A DNA stretch of 64,000 bases from Aedes albopictus (Eukaryota > Arthropoda > Insecta > Diptera > Culicidae). Below, one piece after another: positions 24,308 to 35,861 of this stretch (the first letter of the stretch is position 1; the number at the start of each line of letters is the position of its first letter). The notes under the pieces were generated by a model. It had not been told where the DNA came from. It saw only the letters and a list, made by a program, of their open reading frames with translations, and did not search any database. The stretch spans positions 219,608,853-219,672,852 of the forward strand of contig NC_085136.1 of the NCBI RefSeq assembly GCF_035046485.1. The letters run 5' to 3'. Made by a program: the position numbers and the translations under genes.

Positions 24308-24559
24308 CAACGTTATTAGAAAGAGCTCGTTACAAAACCCGAAACTAACCTTCGTTTATTACTGATTCTCAAATGGCGATATTTTCTGATTTATTGATTG
24401 GAAGTCACTTTTAATCTAGTGAGATGCATTTTAATAGTTGCTTCTATGATGTAAAAGCTTAATTTTCCAAAAAGTTGGCTTAAAAGTGATGTGCCAATAC
24501 ATGAACAATAGTTGGAGTAGTATCTTACCTTGGCCACAAATGTAAATAAATAATTTGCA

Positions 24560-24895
24560 CAGAAAATAAGTGGTTTGAGTGTTGCATGCATCGCGGCGTT
24601 TACTCGACGTTATTATCTGCCATTCAAACGAATTAATGCACATTTGTAAGATTCCAATTTTCTGCTTTGCGTTACTGCTGTCATTAAGCAAAAGCCAACA
24701 ATGTTACGTTTTTTGTTGCAGAAAAAAATAGTAGGTAGATATGACTCAAACGGCGGCCATTGGGGTGCGTCGAGCACAATCGATACCTTACCGAAGGGAG
24801 CAAACGTCCAGACAGTAGTTGGTGGAGAGGGTCACATAAATATTTAACAGAGATGGCGATGTTCGAACATTTTTGATCACTCTCAACTAATAAGA
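24560..24895 (+). repeat. Exon-like repeated block with TTGTTGCAG acceptor, copy 1
   Basis: The left part (GTTGCATGCATCGCGGCG and following) recurs at 27400-27540. The right part, from the T-run and GTTGCAG through ATGACTCAAACGGCGGCC and CGAGCACAATCGATACC, recurs inverted at 29920-30115. A short frame starts at ATGACTCAAACG but stops after about 26 codons. The identity of the parent repeat is unknown. Confidence 0.6.
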
Positions 24896-25827
24896 AGATG
24901 TTTGACATAGCGAGTAGTCCACCAGAGGAATACCTAGTAGTAGCGCTTGAAGGTATTTGTATAAAATTTTTAAACATTTCCAGAGGTGTCATAAACAACA
25001 ATAAATTTTTGGTTGCACATCAAAAGTTAATTGGCTCCTCTCTCCTGCATAAATCCGGTGGCTATAAATCTTGCAATGTGAAAAAATATGATAGCTCAGG
25101 AAAAAATCACTAATATCCTTTTTATCTTTTCTTATAACTAGACTTCATTGCGTGCTCGAAGCCTTCAACAATAACGCTCACTCCGTGTATGCACAAGCCG
25201 TATTGTGGGGTGTGCAAGTGGAAAAAGATGTAAGGAAATATGGTGCATCCTATGTGCTCCAAAGCATGGGTTGGCATCATAAAAGATCCTGTGCTAAGTA
25301 AGAGTAAGAAAAAAAAAAAACAACACAAAATAAGTATCACATACGTAGCATTTGGCTAGATCTAGTAAGCCGATCAAGTTAGCATAAGTATGTTTGACAC
25401 TGATTGTAACATTCCTAATTGAGACACACAATAAACAAGTCGATAAAACAGATTACTGTTTTATTAATGCGAGGACTACTTCAATTCAGAAGTAGGATCT
25501 GAACGAAAACTTGTATAACGAATATAGCATCACATTTTCTTTAGCAGCAGCTTATCACGTTTCAAGCACTACTTAGAAAATGTAAACTAAATTATAACAT
25601 ACCCTTAACTTTTAGTACATCACAGCACGAAACGAGCTGTTTTAACTTCGAATCACTGGCCTTGTTTGTACCGAGCCTTTTAATAGCGACCATGATTACA
25701 GTGTTCCTGGTATTGGGAACGAAATGACATAACGCGCCCCCTAAAGCTGAATTTCCTGTTCCCAAGTAGCGCTCATGTAAAATTCCACCCTCTTGTAGGT
25801 AGCAGAGAAACATGTGTTACGGAAACT
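24896..25827. other. Unassigned sequence
   Basis: Short open frames on both strands, none recognisable; a 15-bp A-run near 25310. No terminal repeats identified. Confidence 0.5.
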
Positions 25828-26028
25828 TGATTTATTACGGAGTAATTACAATTTAACTTGACGGTTGGTTTTGAACTGACTGGCCTGGGTGAAAAGCGAC
25901 ATATTTATACCCCACCAGTTGTTTACTCGGTTGCCGTGGTTACCATTCCGATGATGATGATGATGATACGACGCATGCGCAATGTTATTCCGGAAGTCAT
26001 AAACTCCCAGACTACTAAGTTTTTCACA
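25828..26028 (-). repeat. Ty1/copia LTR (3' LTR, 201 bp)
   Basis: The sequence begins TGATTTATTACGG and ends TTTTTCACA on the plus strand and is repeated at 26882-27082 with a single difference noticed (inside the GAT run). On the minus strand it is preceded by the purine tract GAGAGGGGG, so it is the 3' LTR of a minus-strand element. It contains a TATTTATA word. Confidence 0.9.
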
Positions 26029-26035
26029 CCCCCTC

Positions 26036-26880
26036 TCAATCCGACATTCCTAGGTTGGTCGTCAACTGTTGGAACCGGCTGGCTTCCAGGGATTTCGTGA
26101 AGAGATCAGCCAGTTGATCACGAGTGCCGATTGATTCAACGTTCAGCATACCGCTCGCGACCAGATCCCGGATGAAGTGGTGCTTCACATCGATGTGTTT
26201 GGTCCTCTTGCTTTCCAGGTTCTTGGCCATGCAGACACAGCCACGATTGTCCTCGAAAATCGTCACCGGATTGGCAACGATATGCAGGTCCTCCAAAATG
26301 CCGCTGATCCATATGGCTTCAGTTGCCGCTGCACTAAGCGCAACGTACTCAGCTTCGCTTGACGACAACGATACGGTGGATTGCTTCTTGCTGCTCCACG
26401 ACACGGTACATCCATACACCTTGAAGACGTATCCGCTTACCGACTTTCGGTCCTGAAGGTCGGCCGCCCAATCGGCGTCGGCATAACCGACGAGTGCTTC
26501 TGCTTTGGTGTTCCTCCGGTAATGCAGGCCACGCAACTTTGTACCGCTTAGATAGCGTACCACTCGCTTCAGAGCGTTCCAGTGCACGGTCGAAGAATCT
26601 TGCTGGAACCGCCCGAGATATCCAACGGAATAACACACGTCCGGCCTGACGCAGAGCATGACGTACATCAAGCTACCGAGCAGCTCCCGGTATGGCTCAC
26701 CGGCAGTAGATCCACCACGAGGCAATTGGAGTCCTTTCTCCATCGGAGTCCGAGTTGGATTGCACTCGGTCATTCCAAAACGTTGTAGAACCTTTTCGAT
26801 GTTCGACCCCTGCGATAGCTTCAGGGTGCCTCCACTACGGTTGTAGTCGATCCGCATTCCGAGAAAATGCCGTAACTCAC
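26036..26880 (-). pseudogene. Ty1/copia pol, C-terminal RT and RNase H only
   Basis: The minus-strand frame is open from the upstream LTR edge to the stop at 26036. It carries the end of the copia reverse transcriptase (FLGMRIDY context, then LLGSLMYV and RPDVCYSV) and a complete copia-type RNase H (YADADWAAD, SSSEAEY, IFEDNRGC, TKHIDVKHHFIRD). Gag, protease, integrase and the RT catalytic YVDD region are missing: the frame emerges directly from the 5' LTR boundary. The element is therefore non-autonomous despite young LTRs. Confidence 0.92.
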
Positions 26881-26881
26881 T

Positions 26882-27082
26882 TGATTTATTACGGAGTAAT
26901 TACAATTTAACTTGACGGTTGGTTTTGAACTGACTGGCCTGGGTGAAAAGCGACATATTTATACCCCACCAGTTGTTTACTCGGTTGCCGTGGTTACCAT
27001 TCCGATGATGATGATGATGACACGACGCATGCGCAATGTTATTCCGGAAGTCATAAACTCCCAGACTACTAAGTTTTTCACA
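26882..27082 (-). repeat. Ty1/copia LTR (5' LTR, 201 bp)
   Basis: Near-identical partner of 25828-26028. No matching 5-bp target duplication is seen at the outer borders (AAACT on the left, CACCC on the right). No primer-binding site follows it on the minus strand; internal pol sequence starts at once. Confidence 0.9.
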
Positions 27083-27384
27083 CACCCTTTACCTATTTTT
27101 CCGCACGGAAAAGTGACACCTCCATTTGGTTTGCACGGAAGGCGTTACGAGCGTTACATCCTTAGTTGTAAGCTGCGAACTGCTTAAGTACTTTTGAAGC
27201 GGAATCATTACTTGTCCATTACTTATCGTATCATTTTGCACAGTACGTACGAAGTGGAAAACAGGCCTGGATAGACTCGATTTTCAGCTATGAAACACAA
27301 AAATGTCCAGCCAAGTTGCCGGTATCCTAAAGTTCCGACCGAACGGTGAAAAATGCGCCGTCAAATGTCAAACACGCCAAGAAA

Positions 27385-27558
27385 TTAGGTGATTTGCTTG
27401 TTGCATGCATCACGGCGTTTACTCAACGTTAGTTACCTGCCGCCCAAAGGAATTAAAGCACATTTGAATGGTTTCATTTTTCGGATTTGCTGTACTGCAG
27501 TCATAATTCAAATGCCGACGATTATTTTGCAGTTACGACAAGAGCAATGCCCCAATGA
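27385..27558 (+). repeat. Exon-like repeated block, copy 2 (left part)
   Basis: Matches 24566-24710 from GTTGCATGCATC through a TTTTGCAG acceptor-like site near 27532. It is cut off by the MITE that begins at 27561. Confidence 0.6.
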
Positions 27559-27560
27559 TA

Positions 27561-28899
27561 GGGGGATTAGGGGCATAATGGACACCCTAAGCAAATGAGT
27601 ACGTTAGGCCTGTATAGCAGAGAAAAACTTAACATATTATCAGTTGACTTACAACTTTAACTTGTTTTCTATGTCTTTCAATCATTTACTGTAGGTAGAA
27701 TGTCATTATTGTGAAGAAATAATGAATTGTAAACCGTGTGTTTTTCTGGGCTGGCCAGTGATGGAAAACAGTGAGGAATGCAGCTGAGTAGACACAAACG
27801 CAAAGCTATCCTACTCGTGAACAACAGAAGCCAGAATATATTCGCACTTCCTTCACTCACGAGCTAACGAAGCTGGTCGCACTCGTGATTGATTCGTGAA
27901 GCAGCTCTGAACATTTTTCAATTTTGTGAAAAAACGAATTTACACGGCCTACAGATTAACTTTTCAGGAACAATAAAGCACAAAACACTACTATCTGATG
28001 GATAATTACTTGTTCTGCTATTAAAATCGCACTAAAATGCAATTCCCGCATCTCCACTTGATCTTCGCGAATAAAAATTCATGAGTGTTTTTGTTTTTGT
28101 TTTGCTTTATACTCGTGAAGCAAGCGGGTGCGAATAAACTCAGACACGGCTTACTCTCGGCACCGTGAGTAAACCGTTTGTTGCTTTTACACTCGCGAGT
28201 TGATTCACGATGAGAGTATTTCCATCCCTGGGGCTGGCAGGAAAGGTACGGGGCGAAATGAACACCCATCGGGGCATAATGGACACCTCTGCATATTTTA
28301 TACTAAATCTTTGGTTACATCGACCAGTTAAGTAATTTGTCTACGGAGATCAATACCACAGATATAATACTCCATCTTAGACGAGTTTACATAACATCGA
28401 AGTTAATTTAATAAACTTTAGGCTAAAATAATCGGATTGATTTTTTACGAACTCTCTAAAACGCCTAACAGTATGCAATGCGGGAACATCCATTCGTAAT
28501 TGCCAGTGTTCATTTCGCCCCGAATCAACTACAACTTTAAAATTGCTATTTTAAGTAAATTCCGATCAAAAATATAATACTTTATCCATAGCTAAACATC
28601 CGTATACATGTAGATAAGGTAACAATTCACTAGTTTTTATGGTAGACACACACAAACACTTGTAACACCTTATTTTCTGATGCTTCGAAATTATAAGAAT
28701 TCCATCATATGGAGAACATATTTCAATTTCGATGATATTTTGGTTATTTTGAATGAATATAAATGGTACTTTCGAAAAATAAAACCATGACTTGTTTCTT
28801 TGCACTTATGCATTAAAAGTTTAACATAAAAGTCAACGGTTTCGGTAAAAACAGGGGTGTCCATTTCGCCCCGGGTGTCCATTATGCCCCTAATCCCCC
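27561..28899. mobile_element. TA-flanked MITE, GGGGCATAATGGACACC family, copy 1
   Basis: The left end GGGGGATTAGGGGCATAATG and the inverted right end are bordered by TA (27559-27560, 28900-28901). The right end holds two 18-bp modules: GGTGTCCATTTCGCCCC and GGTGTCCATTATGCCCC. Further modules lie at about 28247-28290. A hAT-type MITE is inserted at 27756-28230. A sister copy lies at 36090-38876. Contains the AACGCCTAACAGTATGCAAT motif at 28459-28480. Confidence 0.88.
27756..28230. mobile_element. hAT-type MITE with CAGTGATGGAAA termini
   Basis: Ends CAGTGATGGAAA and the inverted TTTCCATCCCTG are flanked by the 8-bp duplication GGGCTGGC (27748-27755, 28231-28238). The sister MITE near 36278 shows the unoccupied site with a single GGGCTGGC, which proves the insertion. 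Subterminal CACTCGCGAGT-like words recur inside. No transposase. Confidence 0.93.
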
Positions 28900-29029
28900 T
28901 ACTCGCGGTTTTGGACCTAAAAATACGCGTTTTTACACAGTACCGTTTTACACTTTTATTTGCGCAAATAAATAATACATTTCGAATATGGATTTGCAAC
29001 TGAACATTGTATATTGATTTTGGCCAACA

Positions 29030-29555
29030 CGCAACACTGAGAGGAAATTACATTTCGATTTCACTGGAAAGAGTCAAGTAACAATTCGAAAATGATTTTT
29101 TCAGTGAGTTTACATGAAATAAGTGGAAACCGCTTGAAAACTTAGTGAAACCCCAAGGAGGGCTATTGAAAATTTTGCACTGTATTATATTATAAATTTT
29201 ACATGGTTTTCAAGTGGATTTCATTCCAGTCGAATGTATGCAAAAAAGCGTATAGTTTGCACCCATCACTAACGAACCATGTATAAGTGTGATGATGGCA
29301 ACATGTTCTTACACTCCTGATGTTTCCTAAATGAATATAATGAATTTTTAAATCAAATGTATTCATACTGAAAATACACTTAAATTCCATATAATTCGGT
29401 AGTGAAAAATTTCACTTACATTCTATTAGAATTTTTCAGTGGAAATTTTTCACTCACCAATCATTTAAGTTTTAAAAGTTTAGTTAGATGAAAAAAAAAC
29501 CACTTAAGATTTCCAATGGATTTTAAGTGAATTTTTCGCTCAGTGAAGTGTTACA
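29030..29555. repeat. AT-rich segment with weak inverted CACTGAG ends
   Basis: CACTGAGAGGAAA near 29034 and the inverted TTTTTCGCTCAGTG near 29535 may be MITE termini, with further TTTCACT/AGTGAAA words between. The match is short and no target duplication was found. Confidence 0.25.
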
Positions 29556-29602
29556 GTTGCAACGTGATGCCATGAAAAAGAAATAAGCGAAGGAAAATAT
29601 AG

Positions 29603-29797
29603 TTGCAAATAGAGATGTTTAAAGATAAAGGGTCCCAGATGCAAATGGATGTAAGTGACCATTTTGTAGATTATGAATTGAGCATATCAACACATTCTTC
29701 AGATGATGATGATGAACCAGGGCTTGCGAGGGGAACATCTGTAAGTAAAGAGAAAATCGTGGTAAGTGCTGTTCCTTTGAATTCCACTAAGAATTAA
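29603..29797 (+). other. Short open frame, doubtful
   Basis: A 64-residue frame with an acidic DDDDE patch encoded by a GAT run. No recognisable domain; it may be chance. Confidence 0.12.
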
Positions 29798-29919
29798 CAT
29801 CCTTAGGTAGATCCGCATTTCGACCTCAACTGGAATTCAAAGGAACAATACCTAACGCGATTTTCTTTTTACTTATTCTTCAGATACCAAGCTTTCAGGA
29901 ACTTGTTTGATTTGTTTTC

Positions 29920-30115
29920 CGATAATTTTCTTGTTGAGGGTGATCAACTATTTTCGAATATCCCCATCTTTATTAAAAATTCGTGTGGCTCTCTCCATCA
30001 ACTTTTGCCTGGCCGATTTCTACCTTCGGTGAGGTATTGATTGTGCTCGATGCACCTCAATCGCCACCGTTTGAGCCATCTCTATTATTTTTCCTGCAAC
30101 AAAAAAAAAAAAAAA
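29920..30115 (-). repeat. Exon-like repeated block, copy 3 (inverted)
   Basis: On the minus strand a long T-run and GTTGCAG precede ATGGCTCAAACGGTGGCG and CGAGCACAATCAATACC, matching 24700-24890. The short frame from that ATG again stops early (about 19 codons). Confidence 0.6.
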
Positions 30116-30286
30116 CATGTTAGTTGACGCATTAAACTATGCGCACATTTATACAAACCCATGAACACCCACACGTTGGGAGCTTCGCCAATGTGCCGCA
30201 ACAGTTTAGCGTGAAGAGATTCTGCTGTTGGTCGTTTTTTGTGCTTCGTGGGTGGAATAAATCATTGGTTGAACGTTTTGTAGCCA

Positions 30287-30439
30287 CTACTGCCCGAGGT
30301 ATCTCCCGAAAGTCTCTGTCTTGTCCGTGTTTCGTGTTTGGGATTTTATGTAGGCCAGAACAATTTCTACACCGTCAGGAATTTTCTCCGCCGGTAGGTG
30401 TGAATGTTGCATTGCCGTTCGGAATGCAGCATACTCCAT
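30287..30439 (-). other. 50-codon open segment upstream of copy 3
   Basis: A minus-strand frame of 50 residues beginning MEYAAFRTAMQ sits just upstream of the exon-like block. It could be a piece of the same unknown element. No domain recognised. Confidence 0.15.
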
Positions 30440-30720
30440 GTCGTTCTCGGGTCTTCCTAGCTTCGATGTTATGTGCTGTCGTACTGCCTATAGGAATCTT
30501 ATGACGAAACCCTAAAACCGGAAAAATCCTGGAATATACACCTCACGTAGGTATAAGCAAAATGATCGGTTTCCAAGAAATAATCAACTGGCTGTAACTA
30601 TTCGTTAAGTGCATGAAACATTCTCAATTTTTCATTATCTACTATAAGTCTATTCATGGTCAATGTTGAGGAAAGATTGGGTGTTAGTCTACTTAAAGTT
30701 CAAACCCAAATCTAGTAAAA

Positions 30721-30850
30721 TACCGTAAAACGAGGTAACTTTGATAATGTAGGTAGTTTTGATAGAGCGACGGGCGTTGTATACTTCATTTTTAACTATA
30801 ATTCCTGCAATTAGTTGAGAAAAGGCAAACGTAGATCAAAACTATAGATA
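30721..30850 (+). mobile_element. Outer TA MITE of the 30.7-48.9 kb nest, left piece
   Basis: Begins TACCGTAAAACGAGGTAAC with two tandem 18-bp modules ending TTTGATAATG and TTTGATAGAG. A similar copy starts at 48925. Pieces of this element continue at 35862-36087 and 38879-38937 after later insertions, matching the order in the 48925 copy and in the partial copy at about 36650-36898. Its right terminus was not found. Confidence 0.7.
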
Positions 30851-30992
30851 GGGAATCGCGCCACTTGGGTGGTGGCTTCTATTTTCGTCTGTTTTCCACT
30901 ATAACTCAGTCTAATTTTAACCAATTGACACAACTTTTGGAATGTGGTGAGATAGGTATAGTATCTACCCGTGTACAATATTTCAAGTCAAC

Positions 30993-31098
30993 GGGCTTGG
31001 TGGTCTAGTGACTACCGCTTCTGATTTGTATGCAGAAGGTTATGGGTGCAATCCCTGGCCCGTCCCTTTTCATCCTACTTTGTATCTTTCTATCCACT

Positions 31099-31151
<53 letters not shown>

Positions 31152-31301
31152 ACATATACAACTCATGTATATTCATATGTTCATAGCCATCGCCAGAAAC
31201 GAATTGGAAAAAAGTCGTTTCCCTCCCTTCCAATTTCCACTCACAACACAGTGTATATAACGCCTCAAGTTATGCAACCAAAGCGTGCTGTGCCGCTTGA
31301 C
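30993..31301 (+). mobile_element. tRNA-derived SINE, 5' part
   Basis: A tRNA-like head has A-box TGGTCTAGTG and B-box-like GGTGCAATCCC (31045-31055). A CT microsatellite follows. The repeat is interrupted at 31302 by a CAGG-ended element and resumes at 34624. A related head lies at 57874. Not a functional tRNA: it lacks a closing acceptor stem. Confidence 0.75.
31102..31146. repeat. (CT)n microsatellite
   Basis: Uninterrupted CT dinucleotides within the SINE body. Confidence 0.95.
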
Positions 31302-31884
31302 CAGGCCTGGTAGCGAGTCACTATTTAGTGACTTGGTCACTATTTTCCTGTAAGTCACTATAAAGTCACTATTTTCAGGACTTTTCAACTAAAGTCACTT
31401 TTTCTATTAAAAAGTCACTATTTTCAACTATTTTCAATGTCCTGAAATCTAGCCAGTAAGTAAAACAAGAATTGATATTGAAAATAGTTGAAAATCAAGC
31501 TGGAGAAAATAAAATGTCTAGTACGTAGTAGGTCTGTTGACAAATTCACCAATCACCTTTGTACAAAGACTGACTTTGATTATTAGTGTTGTCTTTTTTT
31601 TACATATGATTCATGTGACTCCACTTCAAACAGACATGTTTGATGGCGTTCTCGACAATATCAAACAAAAACAACAAAACTAAATAACAAAAATTCATAG
31701 GTTGTTTTAACTGCTGGTAAAATTACTTAAGTTGTTTGTTTGTTTATTACCAGGGATTTTAACCTTTTATGGGTCATTCATCCCGTAATTACTTAAGTAT
31801 TTTTCGAATTCATTCTGGAATTCTTGGTGGAGTTCGTGTTGAAATTTGCAGTCAGCAGTTTAAAAACTTTGTGTTGCTGCAGTA

Positions 31885-32792
31885 GGGTAAAAAATATAAT
31901 TTGGACATGTATATAATTTGGACATGCACGGCGATGTATGCCTTGTTCCGGAGAGCTAATAAAAGTAGATACTTCTCAATATCGATTATTGGATCAAATA
32001 GACCCTATTCTGATGACTTACGTTGAAAATACGCTTAACAATTAAGAATTTACTTCAAAATTATCGAAAATGTAAATTATTTCACTAAAACCCCTCAAAT
32101 GCACAGGTATGCAAGACGACATACACTTCACAGTCACATACAATATTCACCTCAAAATCGTTGAATTAATAATTGTAAGAATTTTAAAAGCCTTATTGCA
32201 TTGAAACATGTTCAATAAAGAAGCATTAGGCAGTCAATCTCTTAACATTCATCTAGAACGCTTAAAATAGGTGGTGTCCAAAATACATTACAAGTTTTCT
32301 ACTGTAAATATATTTTGGTCATCTGACGAACTACATGGGGATGCACTGCGATTGCATACTTGGAGGCGTATTCTGTGGGTCTGACGATATTTCCTCGATT
32401 TTACAAAAACTGTAATAGTTATCAAAATAGATGCCTGTTAAGCGGAGAAATTTGATTATTTGTAAGAAAATATTTGTTAATTTATGCTACTTCCATGATT
32501 TAGCAGTATTCATGGCTAAACATTGAGATAATAGCCCTGTCCAAATTATATATACCTGAGGGTGTCCAAAACATATATTCGGTGTCCAAAATGCAATTCT
32601 AACAGGCGATCGGAAATTGCGATTTTCTCAGCTTAAAATGCTTTCGTTAAGGTTTTTGCCACCAGGAACGCAAAGCACAATCATATTATAACGTTTCGGT
32701 AACTTTGCAAAATAATCAATTGCTTTCTAATAAATTTAGAGGACGATTTTTTCAACGTTGTCCTCAGCCTGTCCAAAATACATGAATTACCC
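31885..32792. mobile_element. TA-flanked MITE with ATATAATTTGGACATG modules
   Basis: The left end GGGTAAAAAATATAATTTGG carries two modules ATATAATTTGGACATG 17 bp apart. The right end GTCCAAAATACATGAATTACCC is its inverted partner. TA borders both sides (31883-31884, 32793-32794). Related words GGTGTCCAAAA occur at about 32275, 32562 and 32581. No coding capacity. Confidence 0.8.
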
Positions 32793-33465
32793 TATATATG
32801 TACTTATTTCTGAATGTCTTTCAAGATCTTTCGTATGATATTCTGGAGCAGTTCCTGGAAGAAATTCTGGCAGCATGAGTCTAATAACATTCTTTGAGGA
32901 ATGTCTGACTACTGCAAGCCTGAATAACAGTGGTTTAATCCTTTTTTGAATACCTGAAATATTTTTTACAATACTTCTGAAATGTTTTCCTTAAAAATAC
33001 TTAAACGAAAATAACTCTACTTTCGGAAAATATTCGTTGGTCTTTTCAGTATGGTTTTGTAGAAGTCCGGAATGATTTATAACAGAACTCCTTGAGAAAT
33101 ATCCGTGATGATATTTCCCAAAAATCTTGACTGTTTGTTTTTCACAGACAAATTTAAACAACAGAAACTGTTTCTGATGTTTTAATTTCATTCCGACAGA
33201 TCATACACTTATGAAGGTTATTGAAAACGATAGCTAACACTAGTTCCCTGAAAAATACATCGAATAGCCTGATGAAGGAAAAAAATATAACTATTCGATT
33301 GAACCTGAGACTACCCAACCTGAACGTTCCAGATTTTCATATTATCTAGTCATCAAAAAGTCCATCTACTTCTCCCGTAATGCCACGAAGAATCCGCCAG
33401 GAAGTGAATGAACAAGCCTGTTTGAGAATGTCATCCATCATTCTCTTTAAATGTGAGTTATTTAA

Positions 33466-33560
33466 CCCGGGAGCGGTCGCGTCGTGTACTGAGTACACGC
33501 ACCATAAAAAGCACGCTTGTGGTACTCAGTGTGAGCGTGGTGCCGTTGTGGGTGGCTGAA
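33466..33560. mobile_element. Partial TTAA MITE, CCCGGGAGCGGTCGCG type
   Basis: TTAA at 33462-33465 is followed by CCCGGGAGCGGTCGCG, matching the left end of the complete 115-bp MITE at 62825. The right end is degenerate and lacks a clear TTAA. Confidence 0.5.
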
Positions 33561-34623
33561 GATGTGACTATTCGTGGGTTCAAAGAAATTTAGAATTCTG
33601 TTACAAGTTCATCTAACATTGCTTTGGATATTCAGAACGGTCGTTGTTTTTTTTTTCCTGTAATTTTTCAGATTTTTTCGAAGGAGGTACGCTGAGAAAT
33701 ACTTCAAGAATTCCATCAAATTTGCCTTATTCCTTACTCTTATTGATTTCCACAAATTATTTTTTTTTTAAGGGATTCTTGCAAATTTTTTCAAAATATC
33801 ATACCTGAGAAATTCTTACTCAAATTTGGTCATTCATTTTCTTTGCATACGTTTTCGTCATGAATTTCGCCAAAAAATCATCCAACAAGTTTTCATAAGA
33901 AATTCCACATTCAAACAAAGTACATATTGCCTTTCTTTTGGGTACACTGCCACAAACTACGAATGTTGTAATATTTTTACTTTCATTCTTGGAAATTTTA
34001 GCAAATATCCCTCCAAGATATTCCTCTGAAATCAGGCCACAAGTACGAAGAATATACCCGCAATTATGTTCATAGAAACCTACTCAGAAACTTGTTCAAT
34101 AAACCTCCGAGAGTTTTTTCTTCAATTCCTCAGATAAAATCGCCAAGAATGTATTTACCAATCAGGGTTTGGCCAAAAAATCACTCAATGACATCCATTT
34201 TAACTTTTTCCGAAGATTTCATCAAAAATTTTCTAAGAAATTCAATCAATGTGTCCCAGAGAATATCTGCCGGTACCGACTTAAGAGTTACCGTGGTCAA
34301 CACATCTACTTACGTCCAGCCTCTTGCCTATCTGGATCAATCTAGTTCTGCATAATATATGCTAGATAATATATACGTGTGATTTTGTACATTTTTTGGA
34401 ATATTCGTGAAAACTTTCTTAAAAAAATATTCATTATGCGATACTCCAAGATTTTCTGAATTAAGTTCGTCCAATAATTCCTAGTCACTTATATGTTTTT
34501 GTGTGCTAAAAGTCACTATTTAGTCACTTTTTTGCTATCTGTAAGTCACTATTTGGTCACTATTTTCGAGAAATTGGTCACTAAATTAACTATTTTGAGC
34601 ATCATGTTTTGCTACCAGCCCTG

Positions 34624-34958
34624 CATTCACCTCATTCACCACACAATCTATCACCTTACGAACACTATAAATAACCCCCTATCCATGGATCGCATCACCG
34701 ACCCAACGGTGACTCCCAGATCTCCCATCCTTTTCGTCTAACAAATACCCCAGTCCGTGCTGGATGTGGGGATGCAGAGGTGATCTCGGTCTTTAGTAGC
34801 AACAACCAGCACACTCTAACATTCCTCTCCCTTCCCAACTGACTATAAGGACGTGGCCGGCGCCGGTATTGATCTAAAATGTATGAGCTGCTAGAATTGC
34901 ACTTTGAGAATAAGTGGAGTGTCCCAGCCCTTATTCATTTGGATCTCAATGCAATTGG
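34624..34958 (+). mobile_element. tRNA-derived SINE, 3' part
   Basis: Continuation of the repeat interrupted at 31302. The end of this repeat is itself cut by a TA MITE at 34961, and a few tens of bases resume after 35741. I recognise its phrase GGACGTGGCCGGCGCCGG as a recurrent mosquito repeat but cannot name the family. Confidence 0.55.
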
Positions 34959-34960
34959 TA

Positions 34961-35739
34961 CCGTAATCCGGGGTCAAATTGATCACTTTAAAACAACTTT
35001 TGCGGATAACATCGGTGCCTGTTCAAATATTGCCAAAAGAATTTCTGTAAAACCAGTACCCAGTGGATCTCCATGGAACCATGTGACAGAATTTTAGTCA
35101 ACAAATTTAAACTTTAAGTTAAATAACTTCAAATATTAAAATATTGGAAATGCCACTTTGGGGCGAAATTGATCAGTATACAATTAAGCATCGGTTGGAA
35201 AGGAAAATTTCCTTCACCGCTTAAGTTTGCTCTCCTAAAACCGAATAACGCGTCTAAAATCTTACAACTAGTGAATTTAATACTTTAAATGCAAAATTAA
35301 ATTTCGAAATTTCCCCTTAAACGCCTAAAGGTAGGCAATTTCATTTGAAATAAGTGACTTCAATTACAATAAATGACTATTTCTTCATAAAATAAACTTT
35401 TAACAAATTCATTTTCTGGTTAGCTGCATAACATCCCAACCAAGGCTCTACAAAAATGTTAAAACAGAGAATTCACGGGAAGTCCTATTAGCAATCGATT
35501 GTTTAGCAGCAATGATTTCAGCTAAATAAGAAATACATTGCAAATTCCTTGAAAAAATAAGGCAAAACTAACTTTTTCTAAAAAAATAAAAGTCTACACT
35601 CATCTCTAGACATCTACGAATCAGATGACGTAAAAAGTTTAAGATCATTACGACGCTTAAGAGTTCCTAGTATGGAATTACAATGTAGTACCCGAGTGAT
35701 CAATTTCACCCCGCTGATCAATTTGACCCCGGTTTACGG
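34961..35739. mobile_element. TA-flanked MITE, GGGGTCAAATTGATCA family, complete copy
   Basis: Left end CCGTAATCCGGGGTCAAATT and the inverted right end are bordered by TA (34959-34960, 35740-35741). The right end has two 18-bp modules (GGGGTCAAATTGATCA and GGGGTGAAATTGATCA on the minus strand). A second, inverted copy is split between 38940-39079 and 48354-48920. Holds AACGCCTAAAGGTAGGCAAT at 35319-35340. Confidence 0.88.
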
Positions 35740-35861
35740 TACCAGCTCAGATCAATAACGGAGTAGCAACCATTGACATGTATAGTCAGATTTGATCGTT
35801 GATCGTTATAGTGGGAAACAGACGAACATAGAAGCCACCGCCCAAGTGGCGCGATACCCTA

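Larger units (their letters stand above)
31302..34623. mobile_element. Element with CAGGCCTGGTAGC termini and GTCACTATTT arrays (hAT-like)
   Basis: The left end CAGGCCTGGTAGC pairs with the inverted right end GCTACCAGCCCTG. Next to both ends are several copies of AGTCACTATTT in the same orientation. No clear 8-bp target duplication was found. It splits the SINE into 30993-31301 and 34624-34958. The interior holds a TA MITE (31885-32792) and no recognisable transposase. Confidence 0.72.
30851..35859. mobile_element. 5-kb TA-flanked element with long TIRs
   Basis: About 55 bp at each end match as inverted repeats (GAATCGCGCCACTTGGG on the left, CCCAAGTGGCGCGATA on the right, extending to CACTATAAC). 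TA borders both ends (30849-30850, 35860-35861). The interior is almost entirely later insertions: a SINE, a hAT-like element, and MITEs. No transposase of its own is visible, so the native element was probably short. Confidence 0.85.

Noticed and set aside
30139..30504. A 121-residue plus-strand frame as a gene
   Set aside because: No domain is recognised; the opposite strand has an equally plausible short frame and the surroundings are repeats.
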